Of a stretch of 64,000 nucleotides of DNA, positions 8,594-18,124 are shown one piece after another. The DNA lies in the NCBI GenBank assembly GCA_944320235.1, contig CALUGQ010000027.1:62001-126000 (forward strand), read 5' to 3'. A program made the position numbers and the translations under genes. The DNA comes from an uncultured Prevotella sp. Lineage in GTDB: Bacteria > Bacteroidota > Bacteroidia > Bacteroidales > Bacteroidaceae. The first letter of the stretch is position 1. Each line of letters begins with the position of its first letter. The notes under the pieces were generated by a model. That model did not search any database and was not told the origin of the DNA. It saw only the letters and a list, made by a program, of their open reading frames with translations.

Positions 8594-9355
8594 ATGGACA
8601 AAGTAGGCAAGTATCTTTTTATGGCGGAGCCGTTCCATTGTGACTTTTCGCACCGCCTTTTCATGTCGCACCTTGGCAATCACCTGCTGAATGCGGCAGA
8701 CTTCCATTCAACCGACCGCGACTTTGGCATGGCTTACCTTAATCCCATACACAAGACGTGGGTCCTTTCGCGCCTCGCCGTGGAGATGGATGAGATGCCG
8801 GTGCAATATACTAAGTTCTATGTGGAGACTTGGGTTGAGAGTGCCATGAAGTACTTTACGAACCGAAACTTCCGCGTTGTTGGCGAAGACGGCCATGTGT
8901 TTGGGTATGGCCGCAGTGTCTGGGCAATGATAGATACAGACACCAGGCAGCCACAGGATATACTGGCCATACGCGATGGGGCGATAACAGGATGGATAGA
9001 GACCGACAAGGAATGCCCCATCGAGAAGAGCTCGCGAGTGAAAATGACATCGGGGGCAGAGCTTGTACGCACTGTTGACACCGGTTACAGCGATGTAGAT
9101 GTGAACGGCCATGTCAATTCTGTTAAATATATTGAGCACGTCCTTGACCTTTTTGGCATGGAGTGGCACAGGACCCACAGGCTGGCACGGTTCGAGATAG
9201 CTTACGTGGCTGAAAGCCATGGAGGGGACAGACTGGCGTTCTATCGTGAGCAGACTGGCGATGGTGAGTATTGTGTGCGCATTGCAATATTGCCGGAAAA
9301 CGGTGAAAAGGAAGTGGAAACGTGCAGGAGTAAAGTTAAATTTGTAAATATCTGA
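8594..9355 (+). CDS. Acyl-ACP thioesterase
   Basis: 253 residues, double hot-dog thioesterase related to plant FatA/FatB. The second half holds DVDVNGHVNSVKYIEHVL, the DxDxNxHVNxxxY signature with the catalytic Asn and His. It releases free fatty acids from acyl carrier protein in the cytoplasm. I chose ATG 8594 over the in-frame TTG at 8588. It sits between ilvN and ilvC, an arrangement known in Bacteroidales. Since branched 2-oxo acids prime iso- and anteiso-fatty acids, the location suggests a link between branched amino acid and branched fatty acid supply; that link is inference. Confidence 0.88.
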   Translation: MDKVGKYLFMAEPFHCDFSHRLFMSHLGNHLLNAADFHSTDRDFGMAYLNPIHKTWVLSRLAVEMDEMPVQYTKFYVETWVESAMKYFTNRNFRVVGEDGHVFGYGRSVWAMIDTDTRQPQDILAIRDGAITGWIETDKECPIEKSSRVKMTSGAELVRTVDTGYSDVDVNGHVNSVKYIEHVLDLFGMEWHRTHRLARFEIAYVAESHGGDRLAFYREQTGDGEYCVRIAILPENGEKEVETCRSKVKFVNI

Positions 9356-9364
9356 AAGTAATTT

Positions 9365-9394
9365 TTGCGGTTTCGTTTTAATTTTATATTTTTG
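9365..9394 (+). promoter_or_regulatory. Internal promoter before ilvC
   Basis: TTG at 9365-9367, 19 bases, TATTTTTG at 9387-9394. The exact consensus match lies after the thioesterase stop, so ilvC can be transcribed apart from the operon with a leader of about 75 bases. Confidence 0.7.
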
Positions 9395-9471
9395 CACACT
9401 GTAAATAAGGGAAATACTAAATCGTAAATATGCCACGGCTTATGCTGGGCTGACACAAAACATTTTATATT

Positions 9472-10521
9472 ATGGCAGAAATGAACTTCGGTGGCGTAAT
9501 AGAAACGGTTGTCACCAACAAAGAGTTTTCACTGGAGAAAGCACGTGAGGTATTGAAGAATGAGACGATTGCCGTCATCGGATACGGCATTCAAGGCCCA
9601 GGGCAGGCTTGCAACCTGCGCGACAATGGATTCAACGTAATCGTAGGTCAGCGCGAGGGCAAGACATACGACAAGGCTGTGGCCGACGGCTGGGTGCCGG
9701 GCAAGACTCTTTTCTCAATAGAGGAAGCTGCCGAGAAGGGTACCATTATCTGTATGTTGCTGTCTGATGCAGGCCAGATACAGGTTTGGCCTACCATCAA
9801 GAAGTACCTTACCGCAGGCAAGTCTCTGTATTATTCGCACGGCTTTGCCATTACTTGGAATGATCGTACAGGGGTTGTGCCTCCGTCAGACATTGATGTA
9901 ATCATGGTCGCTCCCAAGGGGTCGGGTACTTCACTGCGCACAATGTTCCTTGAGGGGCGTGGACTAAATTGTTCGTATGCTGTCTACCAGGATGCCACAG
10001 GGAAGGCCGAGGAGAAAACAATAGCCTTCGGCATCGGCATAGGTGCTGGCTACCTGTTCAAGACCACGTTCCAGCGTGAGGCTACGAGCGACCTTACAGG
10101 CGAGCGCGGTTCGCTCATGGGGGCCATAGAGGGCTTGCTTGAGGCCCAGTACGAAGTGTTGCGCGAGAATGGCCACTCGCCTTCGGAAGCGTTCAACGAG
10201 ACCGTTGAGGAACTTACGCAGAGCCTCATGCCGCTGTTTGCACAGAAAGGAATGGACTGGATGTATGCCAATTGCTCAACTACGGCACAGCGCGGCGCGC
10301 TTGACTGGGCTCCCCGCTTCCGCGATGCCATCAAGCCAGTCATGCAGTGGCTTTACTATTCTGTGAAGACAGGAAACGAGGCACAGATATCAATCGACAG
10401 CAATTCAAAACCCGACTATCGCGATGGGCTGAACAAGGAACTGGAGGCGATGCGCAACATGGAGATGTGGCGTGCCGCTGAGACCGTGCGCAAGCTCCGT
10501 CCCGAGAATGGAGAAGACTGA
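9472..10521 (+). CDS. ilvC: Ketol-acid reductoisomerase
   Basis: 349 residues. NAD(P)H-dependent isomerisation and reduction of acetohydroxy acids to dihydroxy acids. The N-terminal Rossmann domain has VIGYGIQGPGQACNLRDNG. The C-terminal knotted helical domain has ETVEELTQSLMPLF and the metal-ligand region around DLTGERG. The length fits class I enzymes. It has its own promoter and a strong terminator at 10613. With IlvD and IlvBN the pathway lacks only the transaminase and the leucine branch, which are not in the window. Confidence 0.96.
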   Translation: MAEMNFGGVIETVVTNKEFSLEKAREVLKNETIAVIGYGIQGPGQACNLRDNGFNVIVGQREGKTYDKAVADGWVPGKTLFSIEEAAEKGTIICMLLSDAGQIQVWPTIKKYLTAGKSLYYSHGFAITWNDRTGVVPPSDIDVIMVAPKGSGTSLRTMFLEGRGLNCSYAVYQDATGKAEEKTIAFGIGIGAGYLFKTTFQREATSDLTGERGSLMGAIEGLLEAQYEVLRENGHSPSEAFNETVEELTQSLMPLFAQKGMDWMYANCSTTAQRGALDWAPRFRDAIKPVMQWLYYSVKTGNEAQISIDSNSKPDYRDGLNKELEAMRNMEMWRAAETVRKLRPENGED

Positions 10522-10612
10522 TGGCATCTTTGCCACATGATAGCCTCACGGCTGGCTTGTCGTGACTTTATGCAAGCAGCATGAAATCTTATTAAGTTGT
10601 ATTGATATTTTG

Positions 10613-10650
10613 CAGGGAGTGTCAAGGCATTGACACTCCCTGTTTCTTGT
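10613..10650 (+). terminator. Terminator after ilvC
   Basis: A perfect 13-bp stem (10613-10625 with 10630-10642) and GGCA loop, followed by TTTCTTGTGTTT. The strong stem at the end of the ilv operon can also slow transcripts arriving from the opposite strand. Confidence 0.85.
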
Positions 10651-10865
10651 GTTTGCCCCATTATGCTTGCAGGGACTTCTTTGCTGAAGTTTGCGGCTGG
10701 AGCATATGCTGTATTCAGGCATTGCTTCGCCCCAAGTTTTATGAATGTCCGCAAACAACCCATACGCCTTGTGTCCGCTTATGGACATGCGCCGCCACCT
10801 GCATTTTATGTCATAGACACCTACAAGTGCCATTCTTGTTAACGGCCAGATTTTCAGCGAGTTGC

Positions 10866-10975
10866 AAAACGTGCTGTCTTGCATCATGAAACAAGCCGTA
10901 TTGGCGGCTGAAACAGGTCATATTGCAGCGCCAAACAAGCCATATTGCAGCGCGAAACGGGCGGTTAGGCTCTGC
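10866..10975 (+). repeat. Five tandem 22-base units (intergenic repeat family)
   Basis: Units begin at 10866, 10888, 10910, 10932 and 10954, each exactly 22 bases. The third and fourth are closest to each other (CATATTGCAGCGC in both). Shared frame: AAAC, purine-rich GCC, ATTGCAGCG. Same period and start as at 3999 and 61109. Confidence 0.75.
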
Positions 10976-11075
10976 GATATGCGCATACGGGGTTCCTGGG
11001 GAGCTGTGGGCAGCCTGGCTTTAGCTGCGCATTGGCAAGCATGGGCAGGTTGCGGAATTCATATTAATTATATTG

Positions 11076-11864
11076 TCAGTGTTTGGCTTCGGTGCTTTCA
11101 AGCCATGCATCAATCAGTTTTCTTGCGATTGACAGTCTTTCTGGGATTTCGGGAAGGTTGTCTTTGCTGAACCATGCTCCTGCAGAGAGTTCCGATTGTT
11201 GTAGCTTCAGTGTGCCACCATCGTAGGAAGCGTTGAAGCCTATCATCAGTCCGCAAGGATAAGGCCATGGTTGACTGCCGAAATAGCGTATGTCTTTTAT
11301 CCTTAGGCCGGTCTCTTCCATTACTTCACGGTGCACGGCTTCTTCGAGCGTTTCGCCGGTTTCCACGAAGCCGGCAACGAGACCGAAGAAGTTGCCGCGG
11401 AAGTTCTTTGCGTGAACGAGTAGCACTTCGTCGCCTTTATGCACAAGTACGATTATCGCGGTGCTCAATTGTGGCCATGCCTCGTAGCCGCATCTTGTGC
11501 ATTTCTTGCTTATTTGAGTGTTTAGCTCCATCTTCCCGCCGCATTTCCCACAGTATTTTGTGTGTTCGTTCCAGTAGAGCAATTCTTCGCATTTGCCAGC
11601 TTTTACATATAGTTCGTGTGGTAGTTTGTAGTAGCTTTGCCTAAGTCCGCACAGCTCGAAGCACTGATTGGCGGTTGGAGTGTTTTTCATCATGTACGCT
11701 TTTGTCCCAATTCCGTTGGTCGGTGCTATGTCAAGTATGTCTGTATCTTGGCCTGTCTCAGTTGGAGGCTGTTCCAGGCATGGGATGGTGTAAGTGCCGT
11801 CGTGAAGTCTCTCAAGCAGTATGTCGCCTCCATAAAAGGCGAAATAATAATGTTTTGTAGTCAT
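11076..11864 (-). CDS. nudC: NAD(H) pyrophosphatase of the NudC family (Nudix)
   Basis: 262 residues. It splits NAD(H) to NMN(H) and AMP; NudC enzymes also remove NAD caps from RNA. The central zinc ribbon is YCGKCGGKMEL ... CTRCGYEAWP (four Cys). The Nudix box follows in GLVAGFVETGETLEEAVHRE and VMEETGL (GX5EX7REUXEE pattern), and the NudC-specific SQPWPYPCGLMIGF motif comes after it. I start at ATG 11864 because the upstream in-frame ATG (11897) would overlap the previous gene by 23 bases. It follows the nucleotidase gene by ten bases, so the two probably share a transcript. Confidence 0.92.
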   Translation of the reverse strand: MTTKHYYFAFYGGDILLERLHDGTYTIPCLEQPPTETGQDTDILDIAPTNGIGTKAYMMKNTPTANQCFELCGLRQSYYKLPHELYVKAGKCEELLYWNEHTKYCGKCGGKMELNTQISKKCTRCGYEAWPQLSTAIIVLVHKGDEVLLVHAKNFRGNFFGLVAGFVETGETLEEAVHREVMEETGLRIKDIRYFGSQPWPYPCGLMIGFNASYDGGTLKLQQSELSAGAWFSKDNLPEIPERLSIARKLIDAWLESTEAKH

Positions 11865-11874
11865 TCTGTTTGTA

Positions 11875-13587
11875 TTATAGTTGTTTGTTTGCCTCATGGT
11901 GGCCTGGGTTTATGCGGAAGATGTTGGCCTTGTCGCGTGCGATGGCCTTGTCTGCCCATTCTTCAGGCACGAATTTCCAATTGTTGTTTGCCTTGGGGGC
12001 TATCGTTCCAGAGCATGACATTTGTTCCATTAGACATTGCCGTTGCCCTTTGTCGCTTTGCCATACAATGCGTTGTTGTAATGATTCAACAGCGATGCCG
12101 GCTCCTTTAGTCAGCAGGTCGCCTCCGCCGTTTCCGCGGTAGCTGTTCGTGACCACGTTGTACCAGCGATTTTCACAGAACGGTTTGCCGTCGGACATTT
12201 GTTTGATTTTAATCTTTTGTCCGTATGGTTTTGTCACGTCAACTTCATAGTCTATTCCCGCAGCGCTGTCAAAGTTGAATATATTGTTCTTTAACTTGGG
12301 AAGACTTCCATGCCCTTCTGTGTCATTTGCAATCAACACTATGTGGTCGTATGGTGTTGTCATCGTATTAGTCCATAGTTCGTAGCTCATTTCCAGGCAG
12401 GCTTTTATCTCCATTCCATTCAACCTCATGACATATAACAAATCATCATATTTGTATAGTTTAAACATATCCCTTATGCATATCAATCCTTTCTCAATTG
12501 AAATGTTTGCCGACAGCGGTGCGCTTAATGATATGTCTGCATGGGTTATGGCAAGTTGTAGGTTGTGTATCAAGTCAGTGAATGGAGCGTTTCCGAATAG
12601 ACCGTCTATTGCGTGGATGGGCTTGTCTATCGTTGCAATGCGCTTTGAGCAGTATGTAATCGTTTCTTCTGCAGCCTCCTTGAAATATTCCATGAATGCA
12701 AGGTCCGGCTGTTCGTCTTTTATGTCACAAATGCTCCCGCTGATAGTTTTGCATACGACACTGCTGCCTTCTTTTGTTATTGTCACGTCAGCCACTGCCA
12801 GTGAGTTGGCGTTGCATGATGGGTTGAGGCAAGGCACTTTGTGGCCTGATTTGTTGGTTATGGTTTCCTGTCTTGTAACATGGTCGTGTCCGAAAAATAT
12901 GGCATCCAGCCCTGGCACATCGCGCGCTGTGCGCTCCACTTCGTTTTCATCGTATAAGTCTGTACTTGTTCCTCCGTTCCAGCCGCTGTGGAATAAGCCA
13001 ATGATCAAGTCCGGGTGCTCTTCGTTTCTTATTGACTCGACCCATGAAGCCGCCACTGTAGTGATACTTTCAAAATGGAGTCTGTTCCTGAGCTTCCCGT
13101 ATAGCCATAAGGGGGCAGCCGAGGTCACCATGCCTAGCACAGCGATCTTTATTCCTTCTCTTTCGAGTATTGCGTATGGGGGGCAGTATGGCTTGCCGGT
13201 GGTTGAGTCTGTCATGTTGGCGGCCACTATCGGGCATCCGCATTCCCTGGTCCATTTGTCGAACACATCATTGCCGGTTGCCAAGTCATGGTTGCCTATC
13301 GCGCAAGCGTCAAACTTCAAGTAGTTAATGGCTCTCGATGCAATGTTCATTTCGCCATTTTTTGTACTGTTGAAATAATGGCATATTGGCTGTCCTTGCA
13401 GCATGTCACCGCAGTCAAGCAATATGAGCCTGTTGCCATAATGCTTACGCATGTTGTTGATATAAGTGCAGGCTCTTGCCAATGAGCCGCTGGCAGGCTT
13501 GTTCTCGATGAAGTCGTATGGCATGAAACATCCATGCACATCGCTTGTTGCAATGATTTTCAGCCGTGTTGTCCTTTTGTGAGGCAT
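11875..13587 (-). CDS. 5'-nucleotidase / metallophosphatase without signal peptide
   Basis: 570 residues, UshA-type architecture. The N-terminal metallophosphatase carries TSDVHGCF, DCGDMLQGQP, AIGNHDLATGND, GLFHSGWNG and FFGHDH, the five metal-binding motifs. The C-terminal 5'-nucleotidase domain ends with YRGNGGGDLL. Such enzymes remove the 5'-phosphate from nucleotides. Most relatives are periplasmic or surface proteins, but this one starts MPHKRTTRLKIIATSDVHG with no room for a signal peptide, so it is predicted cytoplasmic. It is followed ten bases later by nudC; the NMN and AMP made by NudC would be natural substrates. Confidence 0.88.
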   Translation of the reverse strand: MPHKRTTRLKIIATSDVHGCFMPYDFIENKPASGSLARACTYINNMRKHYGNRLILLDCGDMLQGQPICHYFNSTKNGEMNIASRAINYLKFDACAIGNHDLATGNDVFDKWTRECGCPIVAANMTDSTTGKPYCPPYAILEREGIKIAVLGMVTSAAPLWLYGKLRNRLHFESITTVAASWVESIRNEEHPDLIIGLFHSGWNGGTSTDLYDENEVERTARDVPGLDAIFFGHDHVTRQETITNKSGHKVPCLNPSCNANSLAVADVTITKEGSSVVCKTISGSICDIKDEQPDLAFMEYFKEAAEETITYCSKRIATIDKPIHAIDGLFGNAPFTDLIHNLQLAITHADISLSAPLSANISIEKGLICIRDMFKLYKYDDLLYVMRLNGMEIKACLEMSYELWTNTMTTPYDHIVLIANDTEGHGSLPKLKNNIFNFDSAAGIDYEVDVTKPYGQKIKIKQMSDGKPFCENRWYNVVTNSYRGNGGGDLLTKGAGIAVESLQQRIVWQSDKGQRQCLMEQMSCSGTIAPKANNNWKFVPEEWADKAIARDKANIFRINPGHHEANKQL

Positions 13588-13648
13588 GTCTCTTTTATCA
13601 TGAAGGCGAACTTATGTCCTGTCATGTTCATTGGTATGAAATAAAGCA

Positions 13649-13681
13649 AGTAAAGGCGTGCCCAAGGTGGCGCGCCTTTAC
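13649..13681 (-). terminator. Hairpin after gdhA
   Basis: GTAAAGGCGTGCC and GGCGCGCCTTTAC form a 13-bp stem with one G-U pair and a short loop. It sits between the gdhA stop and the nucleotidase start, so it separates the two minus-strand units. The downstream T-run is broken. Confidence 0.6.
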
Positions 13682-13741
13682 CAATGCAATATTATCGGTA
13701 TGTGTTGGTCTCTTTTGTTCTCTTTTGTTCTCAGAGTATGT

Positions 13742-15079
13742 TTATACTATCCCCTGGGCCATCATTGCCTTGGCTACTTTCATGAAGCCGGCAACGTTGG
13801 CACCTTTTTCGTAGTTGATGTACCCGTCGCTCTCTGTGCCATACTTGACGCAGTTGTCATGAATGTCTTTCATGATGAGTTTCAAGCGGTTGTCAACGTC
13901 TTCGGCAGTCCAGCTGAGTCGCTCGGAGTTCTGGCTCATTTCCAGGCCCGATACAGACACACCTCCTGCGTTTGAAGCCTTGCCGGGAGCATAGAGAATC
14001 TTTGCGTTCTGGAATGTCTCGATGGCTTCTGGTGTTGAGGGCATGTTGGCTCCTTCGGCCACGGCGATGACTCCGTTTGCCACGAGCGTCTTGGCTTCAT
14101 CGCCGTTTATCTCGTTTTGAGTGGCACATGGAAGTGCGATGTCAGCCTTTTCACCCCAGGGCCTTTCGCCTGCATGGTATACTGCATTGGGATATTCGTC
14201 TGCATACTCCTTGATTCGGCCGCGCTCGATGTTCTTCAGTTCCATGACGAAGTCGAGTTTCTCGCGGTCAATGCCGTCTGGATCGTAGATGTAACCGTCG
14301 GAGTCAGACAGTGTGAGAACTTTGGCTCCAAGCTGGAGGCACTTTTCGGCTGCATACTGTGCCACGTTTCCAGAGCCAGAAATGAGCACGCTCTTTCCTG
14401 CAAGCTCTATGTTCCTAGTGCTGAGCATGGAAGTCAAGAAGTAAACCGTGCCGTATCCAGTTGCCTCTGGGCGGATGAGAGAGCCGCCGAATTCACGCCC
14501 TTTGCCGGTCAGCACGCCACTCCATTCATGGGTGAGCTTTTTGTATTGGCCGAAAAGGTATCCTATTTCGCGTCCGCCTACGCCTATGTCGCCAGCGGGA
14601 ACATCTATGTCGGGGCCGATGTGGCGGTAAAGTTCGTTCATGAATGCCTGGCAGAAACGCATCACCTCAGCATCGCTTTTTCCGCGTGGCGAGAAGTCTG
14701 AACCGCCTTTTGCGCCACCCATTGGCAGGGTGGTCAATGAGTTCTTGAACGTCTGCTCAAAGGCGAGGAACTTCAGTATGCCGAGGTTTACTGACTTGTG
14801 GAACCTTATGCCGCCTTTATACGGGCCTATTACGTTGTTGTGCTGTATGCGGTAGCCCATGTTGGTCTGTACGTGCCCGTTGTCATCCACCCAGGTGACA
14901 CGGAACTCTATTACCCTGTCAGGAATGCAGAGTCGCTCTATTAGGTTGGCTCTTTCGAATTCAGGGTGCTTGTTGTATTCTTCCTCAATCGTAGGAAGTA
15001 CCTGGCTTACGGCCTGTATGTATTCAGGCTCATTTGGGAATCTGCTTTTTAGATTCTCCACGACTTGTGCTGCATTCAT
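13742..15079 (-). CDS. gdhA: Glutamate dehydrogenase, NADP-type
   Basis: 445 residues. Reductive amination of 2-oxoglutarate to glutamate, the ammonium entry point in many gut Bacteroidales. Marks: GYRIQHNNVIGPYKGGIRFH and PMGGAKGGSDF with the substrate and catalytic Lys residues, PAGDIGVGGREIGYLFGQYK, and Rossmann VLISGSGNVAQYAAEK. Sequence and length fit the hexameric NADP-dependent subfamily; coenzyme preference is inferred from family. An exact promoter lies about 45 bases upstream and a hairpin downstream, so it is probably monocistronic. Confidence 0.95.
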   Translation of the reverse strand: MNAAQVVENLKSRFPNEPEYIQAVSQVLPTIEEEYNKHPEFERANLIERLCIPDRVIEFRVTWVDDNGHVQTNMGYRIQHNNVIGPYKGGIRFHKSVNLGILKFLAFEQTFKNSLTTLPMGGAKGGSDFSPRGKSDAEVMRFCQAFMNELYRHIGPDIDVPAGDIGVGGREIGYLFGQYKKLTHEWSGVLTGKGREFGGSLIRPEATGYGTVYFLTSMLSTRNIELAGKSVLISGSGNVAQYAAEKCLQLGAKVLTLSDSDGYIYDPDGIDREKLDFVMELKNIERGRIKEYADEYPNAVYHAGERPWGEKADIALPCATQNEINGDEAKTLVANGVIAVAEGANMPSTPEAIETFQNAKILYAPGKASNAGGVSVSGLEMSQNSERLSWTAEDVDNRLKLIMKDIHDNCVKYGTESDGYINYEKGANVAGFMKVAKAMMAQGIV

Positions 15080-15126
15080 AATCTTTTATTTTTTAGTTGT
15101 CTTTATGCTTTGTCTGAAAACGGTTG

Positions 15127-15156
15127 CAAAGATAAAGCATTTTGTTGAAACCACAA
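15127..15156 (-). promoter_or_regulatory. Promoter of gdhA
   Basis: On the minus strand TTG (15156-15154), 19 bases, TATCTTTG (15134-15127). Expected start near 15123 gives a leader of about 44 bases. Confidence 0.75.
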
Positions 15157-15305
15157 ACATTTTATCAATAAAAATGTTGATTGACTGCCTTTTTGCCATG
15201 GATTTATGGTTATTTTGAGGAAAATGACACTCTGTGCGCAGGTGAGCGTGTGCGTAAACAAGTGCTTGGAGGCTCCGGTGTGTCGTATGGCTGACAGCAA
15301 AAGTC

Positions 15306-15346
15306 CGCCCGTGGCAAAAAGGCGGTAGCCTGTTGCCACGGGCGGT
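15306..15346 (-). terminator. Terminator hairpin after malic enzyme
   Basis: CCGCCCGTGGCAA pairs with TTGCCACGGGCGG across a 14-base loop, giving a 13-bp stem at roughly 15307-15345. On the minus strand ACTTTTGCTG follows, a weak U-tract. Confidence 0.65.
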
Positions 15347-15381
15347 ATTTACCTATACATATTGTAGGCTTCACCGGTCGG

Positions 15382-17676
15382 TCATGCCTTGCACTTGTCT
15401 TTCAGTTTGTCCACATATGCATCGATTACGGCCACGGCTGTGATGTTCACTATGTCGCGCACGCTGCTTTCGAAGTCGGTGAAATGTATCGGCTTGTTGA
15501 GGCCCATCTGTATAGGGCCTATAATTTCTGTGTCGGGGTCGAGTGCCTGCAAAAGCTTGTATGCTCCGTTTGCGCTGCTCAGGTTCGGGAACACAAGTGT
15601 GTTGACATCGCGTCCTTTCAGTTTTGAGAACGGGTACTTGCTGTCGCGAAGCTCTTTGTTGAGTGCGAAGTTTACTTGCATCTCTCCGTCTATGGCGAGG
15701 TCGGGGCATTGCTGTTGCAGCTCTTCCACGGCCTGGTGAACCTGTACCGGGCTTCCTGCTTCGTCGGTTCCGAAGTTGCTGTAGCTCAGCATGGCTATTA
15801 CCGGTGTCTCATTGAAGAACTTTACTGTCGTGGCGCTAAGCTTGGCTATGTCTACGAGCACCTCCTTGTCAGGATGCCTGTTTATCAATGTGTCGGCGAT
15901 GTAGAAAGTGCCTTTCTTTGAGTTTATGATGTGCATCGTGCCGAAGTGCTTGAATTCCTTGCGGATGCCTATCACCTCCTTGGCCACTTTGATTGTGTTT
16001 GAGTATTTTGTGTATAGGCCAGTTATGAAAGCGTCGGCCTCGCCTGTTTCCACCATCATCATGCCGAAGTAGTTGCGTTCAAACATCTTGTCGTTAGCCT
16101 CCTCTACGGTGTATCCTTGGCGTTGGCGTTTCTCTGCCAGTATTCTGGCGTAGCGTTCGCGGCGTTCTGCCTGGTTGTCGTGGCGCAGGTTTACTATCTC
16201 GATGCCGTCGAGGCTCAGGTCAAGTTCCTTGGCGAGTTTCTCTATCCGCTCGTCGTTGCCGAGCAGTATGGGGTGGCAGATGCCTTCGGCCTTTGCCTGC
16301 ACGGCGGCCTTGAGCATTGTAGGGTGAATGCCTTCGGCAAAGACTACCCTCTGGGGGTTGTTGCGGGCGGTGTCGTAAAGCTTCTGCGTGAGTTTTGTTT
16401 CCTGCCCGAGCAGTTCGCGCAGGTGGTTCTTGTATGCGGTCCAGTCGGTTATGGTGGTGCGGGCCACGCCGCTGTCGATGGCGGCCTTTGCCACTGCCGC
16501 CGACACTTCTGTGATGAGCCGTGGGTCAACGGGCTTGGGTATGAAGTACGAAGGGCCGAAGGTAAGGTTGTTCACGTGGTAAACGTCGTTCACGACATCT
16601 GGCACCGGCTGTTTGGCCAAGTCGGCAATGGCGTGCACTGCTGCCATCTTCATCTCCTCGTTGATGGCTGTGGCGTGTACGTCGAGTGCCCCTCTGAATA
16701 TGTAAGGGAAACCTATTACATTATTGATTTGGTTTGGATAGTCAGACCGCCCCGTGGCCATGAGCACGTCTGGCCGGCTTTCCATGGCTTCTTCGTAACT
16801 GATTTCTGGCACGGGGTTGGCTAGTGCGAACACTATTGGCTGGTCGGCCATCGAACGGATCATGTCTTGCGACAGCACGTTGCCTTTTGACAGGCCAACA
16901 AACACGTCGGCCCCATTTATTGCCTCCTCAAGTGTGTGGATGTCGCGGCGTTCGGTGGCAAAGAGTTTCTTTTGCTCCGTTAGGTTGGGGCGGTCGCTGG
17001 TTATTACGCCTTTGGAGTCGAGCATGACGATGTTTTCGCGTTTAGCGCCCAGGGCCATGTAAAGCTTGGTGCATGATATGGCTGCGGCGCCAGCTCCGTT
17101 GACCACTATTTTCACTGTGCTGATGTCCTTGCCGTTCACTTCGAGGGCGTTTTTCAGTCCGGCTGCAGATATTATGGCCGTTCCGTGCTGGTCGTCGTGC
17201 ATTACGGGTATGTCGAGGTTCTTTTTCAGCCTTTCCTCTATATAGAAGCACTCGGGAGCTTTTATGTCTTCGAGGTTGATGCCGCCGAAAGTGGGGGCTA
17301 TGCGCTCCACGGCTTCGCAGAATTTTTCCGGGTCTTTCTCGTCAACTTCGATGTCGAACACGTCGATTCCTCCGTATATCTTGAAGAGCAGGCCCTTGCC
17401 TTCCATCACGGGCTTTCCGCTGACAGCCCCTATGTCTCCCAGGCCCAGCACGGCGGTGCCGTTGCTTATCACGGCTACGAGGTTGCCTTTGTCTGTGTAT
17501 TTGTAAGCGTCTTCACTGTTCTGCTGTATTTCCAGGCAGGGGTATGCCACGCCCGGTGAGTAGGCAAGGCTCAAGTCTGTTTGGGTGCGATAGGGCTTTG
17601 TCGGCTTCACTTCGATTTTTCCGGGCCTGCCGTTCTCGTGGTATTCGAGGGCGGCTTCTTTTGAGATTTTGACCAT
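15382..17676 (-). CDS. maeB: NADP-dependent malic enzyme fused to a phosphotransacetylase-like domain
   Basis: 764 residues, MaeB architecture. The malic enzyme part (residues ~1-410) holds [45 protein letters not shown] and QHGTAII with the metal ligands, and the nucleotide-binding [19 protein letters not shown]. The C-terminal part (~425-764) is a phosphate acetyltransferase-type domain ([44 protein letters not shown]) that in E. coli MaeB acts in allosteric control rather than catalysis. It oxidatively decarboxylates malate to pyruvate and yields NADPH. The neighbouring gdhA could use that NADPH. Confidence 0.95.
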   Translation of the reverse strand: MVKISKEAALEYHENGRPGKIEVKPTKPYRTQTDLSLAYSPGVAYPCLEIQQNSEDAYKYTDKGNLVAVISNGTAVLGLGDIGAVSGKPVMEGKGLLFKIYGGIDVFDIEVDEKDPEKFCEAVERIAPTFGGINLEDIKAPECFYIEERLKKNLDIPVMHDDQHGTAIISAAGLKNALEVNGKDISTVKIVVNGAGAAAISCTKLYMALGAKRENIVMLDSKGVITSDRPNLTEQKKLFATERRDIHTLEEAINGADVFVGLSKGNVLSQDMIRSMADQPIVFALANPVPEISYEEAMESRPDVLMATGRSDYPNQINNVIGFPYIFRGALDVHATAINEEMKMAAVHAIADLAKQPVPDVVNDVYHVNNLTFGPSYFIPKPVDPRLITEVSAAVAKAAIDSGVARTTITDWTAYKNHLRELLGQETKLTQKLYDTARNNPQRVVFAEGIHPTMLKAAVQAKAEGICHPILLGNDERIEKLAKELDLSLDGIEIVNLRHDNQAERRERYARILAEKRQRQGYTVEEANDKMFERNYFGMMMVETGEADAFITGLYTKYSNTIKVAKEVIGIRKEFKHFGTMHIINSKKGTFYIADTLINRHPDKEVLVDIAKLSATTVKFFNETPVIAMLSYSNFGTDEAGSPVQVHQAVEELQQQCPDLAIDGEMQVNFALNKELRDSKYPFSKLKGRDVNTLVFPNLSSANGAYKLLQALDPDTEIIGPIQMGLNKPIHFTDFESSVRDIVNITAVAVIDAYVDKLKDKCKA

Positions 17677-17818
17677 AATGTTATATCTTTAGTTGTTTTT
17701 ATGTTGTTGTTCGTACCTGTGGTTGTGTGCAAGCAGTTGTAAAGTTATTTTGCTGATGGCATACATTCCGTAACTGCTTGGCACCCAATTGGTTGTTACG
17801 TGTGGCGGCTCACCTCGC

Positions 17819-17906
17819 AAAATGTGCCGTTCGAGCCGGCAGGACAGGCTGTTTTAAGTTTCCAAACAGGCCGCCCCGGGTGGCAAGGTGGCCTGCATTG
17901 GGCCTT
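17819..17906 (+). repeat. Four degenerate tandem 22-base units
   Basis: Units starting at 17819, 17841, 17863 and 17885 keep an exact 22-base step but differ strongly in sequence. Best preserved are AGGACAGGCTGTTTTAAG and CAAACAGGCCGCCCC. GC-rich, looks like a decayed copy of the array family. Confidence 0.6.
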
Positions 17907-18076
17907 GGCCTAAGGCTTGTCATGTTTTTTCCGATGCAGGCAGCCCGTCGCGATGCAGGCCTGTATGTGGCGGGTTGCACCGCGGCGACAGACGTCAAGC
18001 GGCCTGCTTCCATTGTTTTTGTGTCTTGATACAAATTAACTTCTATGCAAAGGTAAGAAAAACAAATTGAAAACTG

Positions 18077-18106
18077 TTGCTTTTTATCATTATTTTGCTA
18101 ACTTTG
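18077..18106 (+). promoter_or_regulatory. Promoter of the tetR operon
   Basis: TTG at 18077-18079, 19 bases, TAACTTTG at 18099-18106. Expected start near 18110, leader about 15 bases before ATG 18125. Confidence 0.75.
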
Positions 18107-18124
18107 CAGGTTAAATTGAGCGAT

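Larger units (their letters stand above)
10522..11075. other. Convergent intergenic region ilvC / nudC
   Basis: No supported gene. It holds the ilvC terminator (10613-10650) and a five-unit 22-base array (10866-10975). Short open frames across it overlap the repeats and look incidental. Confidence 0.6.
15080..15381. other. Intergenic region gdhA / malic enzyme
   Basis: It holds the gdhA promoter at 15127-15156 and the malic enzyme terminator at 15306-15346. I see nothing else here. Confidence 0.5.
17677..18124. other. Divergent intergenic region maeB / tetR
   Basis: No supported gene. It contains a 22-base repeat array (17819-17906) and the tetR promoter (18077-18106). A weak minus-strand -7 (TAACTTTA, 17747-17740) may serve maeB. 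Confidence 0.55.

Noticed and set aside
10602-10889. Short open frames between ilvC and nudC
   Set aside because: They span the ilvC terminator and the repeat array and have no start signal or recognisable features.
3999-10975. 22-base tandem units as CRISPR arrays
   Set aside because: Units are contiguous and degenerate, with no distinct spacers and no cas genes in the window.
13588-13741. Small gene between the nucleotidase and gdhA
   Set aside because: Only a hairpin is present; no frame with a plausible start.
17951-18030. Extension of the 17819 array
   Set aside because: GATGCAGG repeats here are 19 rather than 22 bases apart, so the period is not kept.
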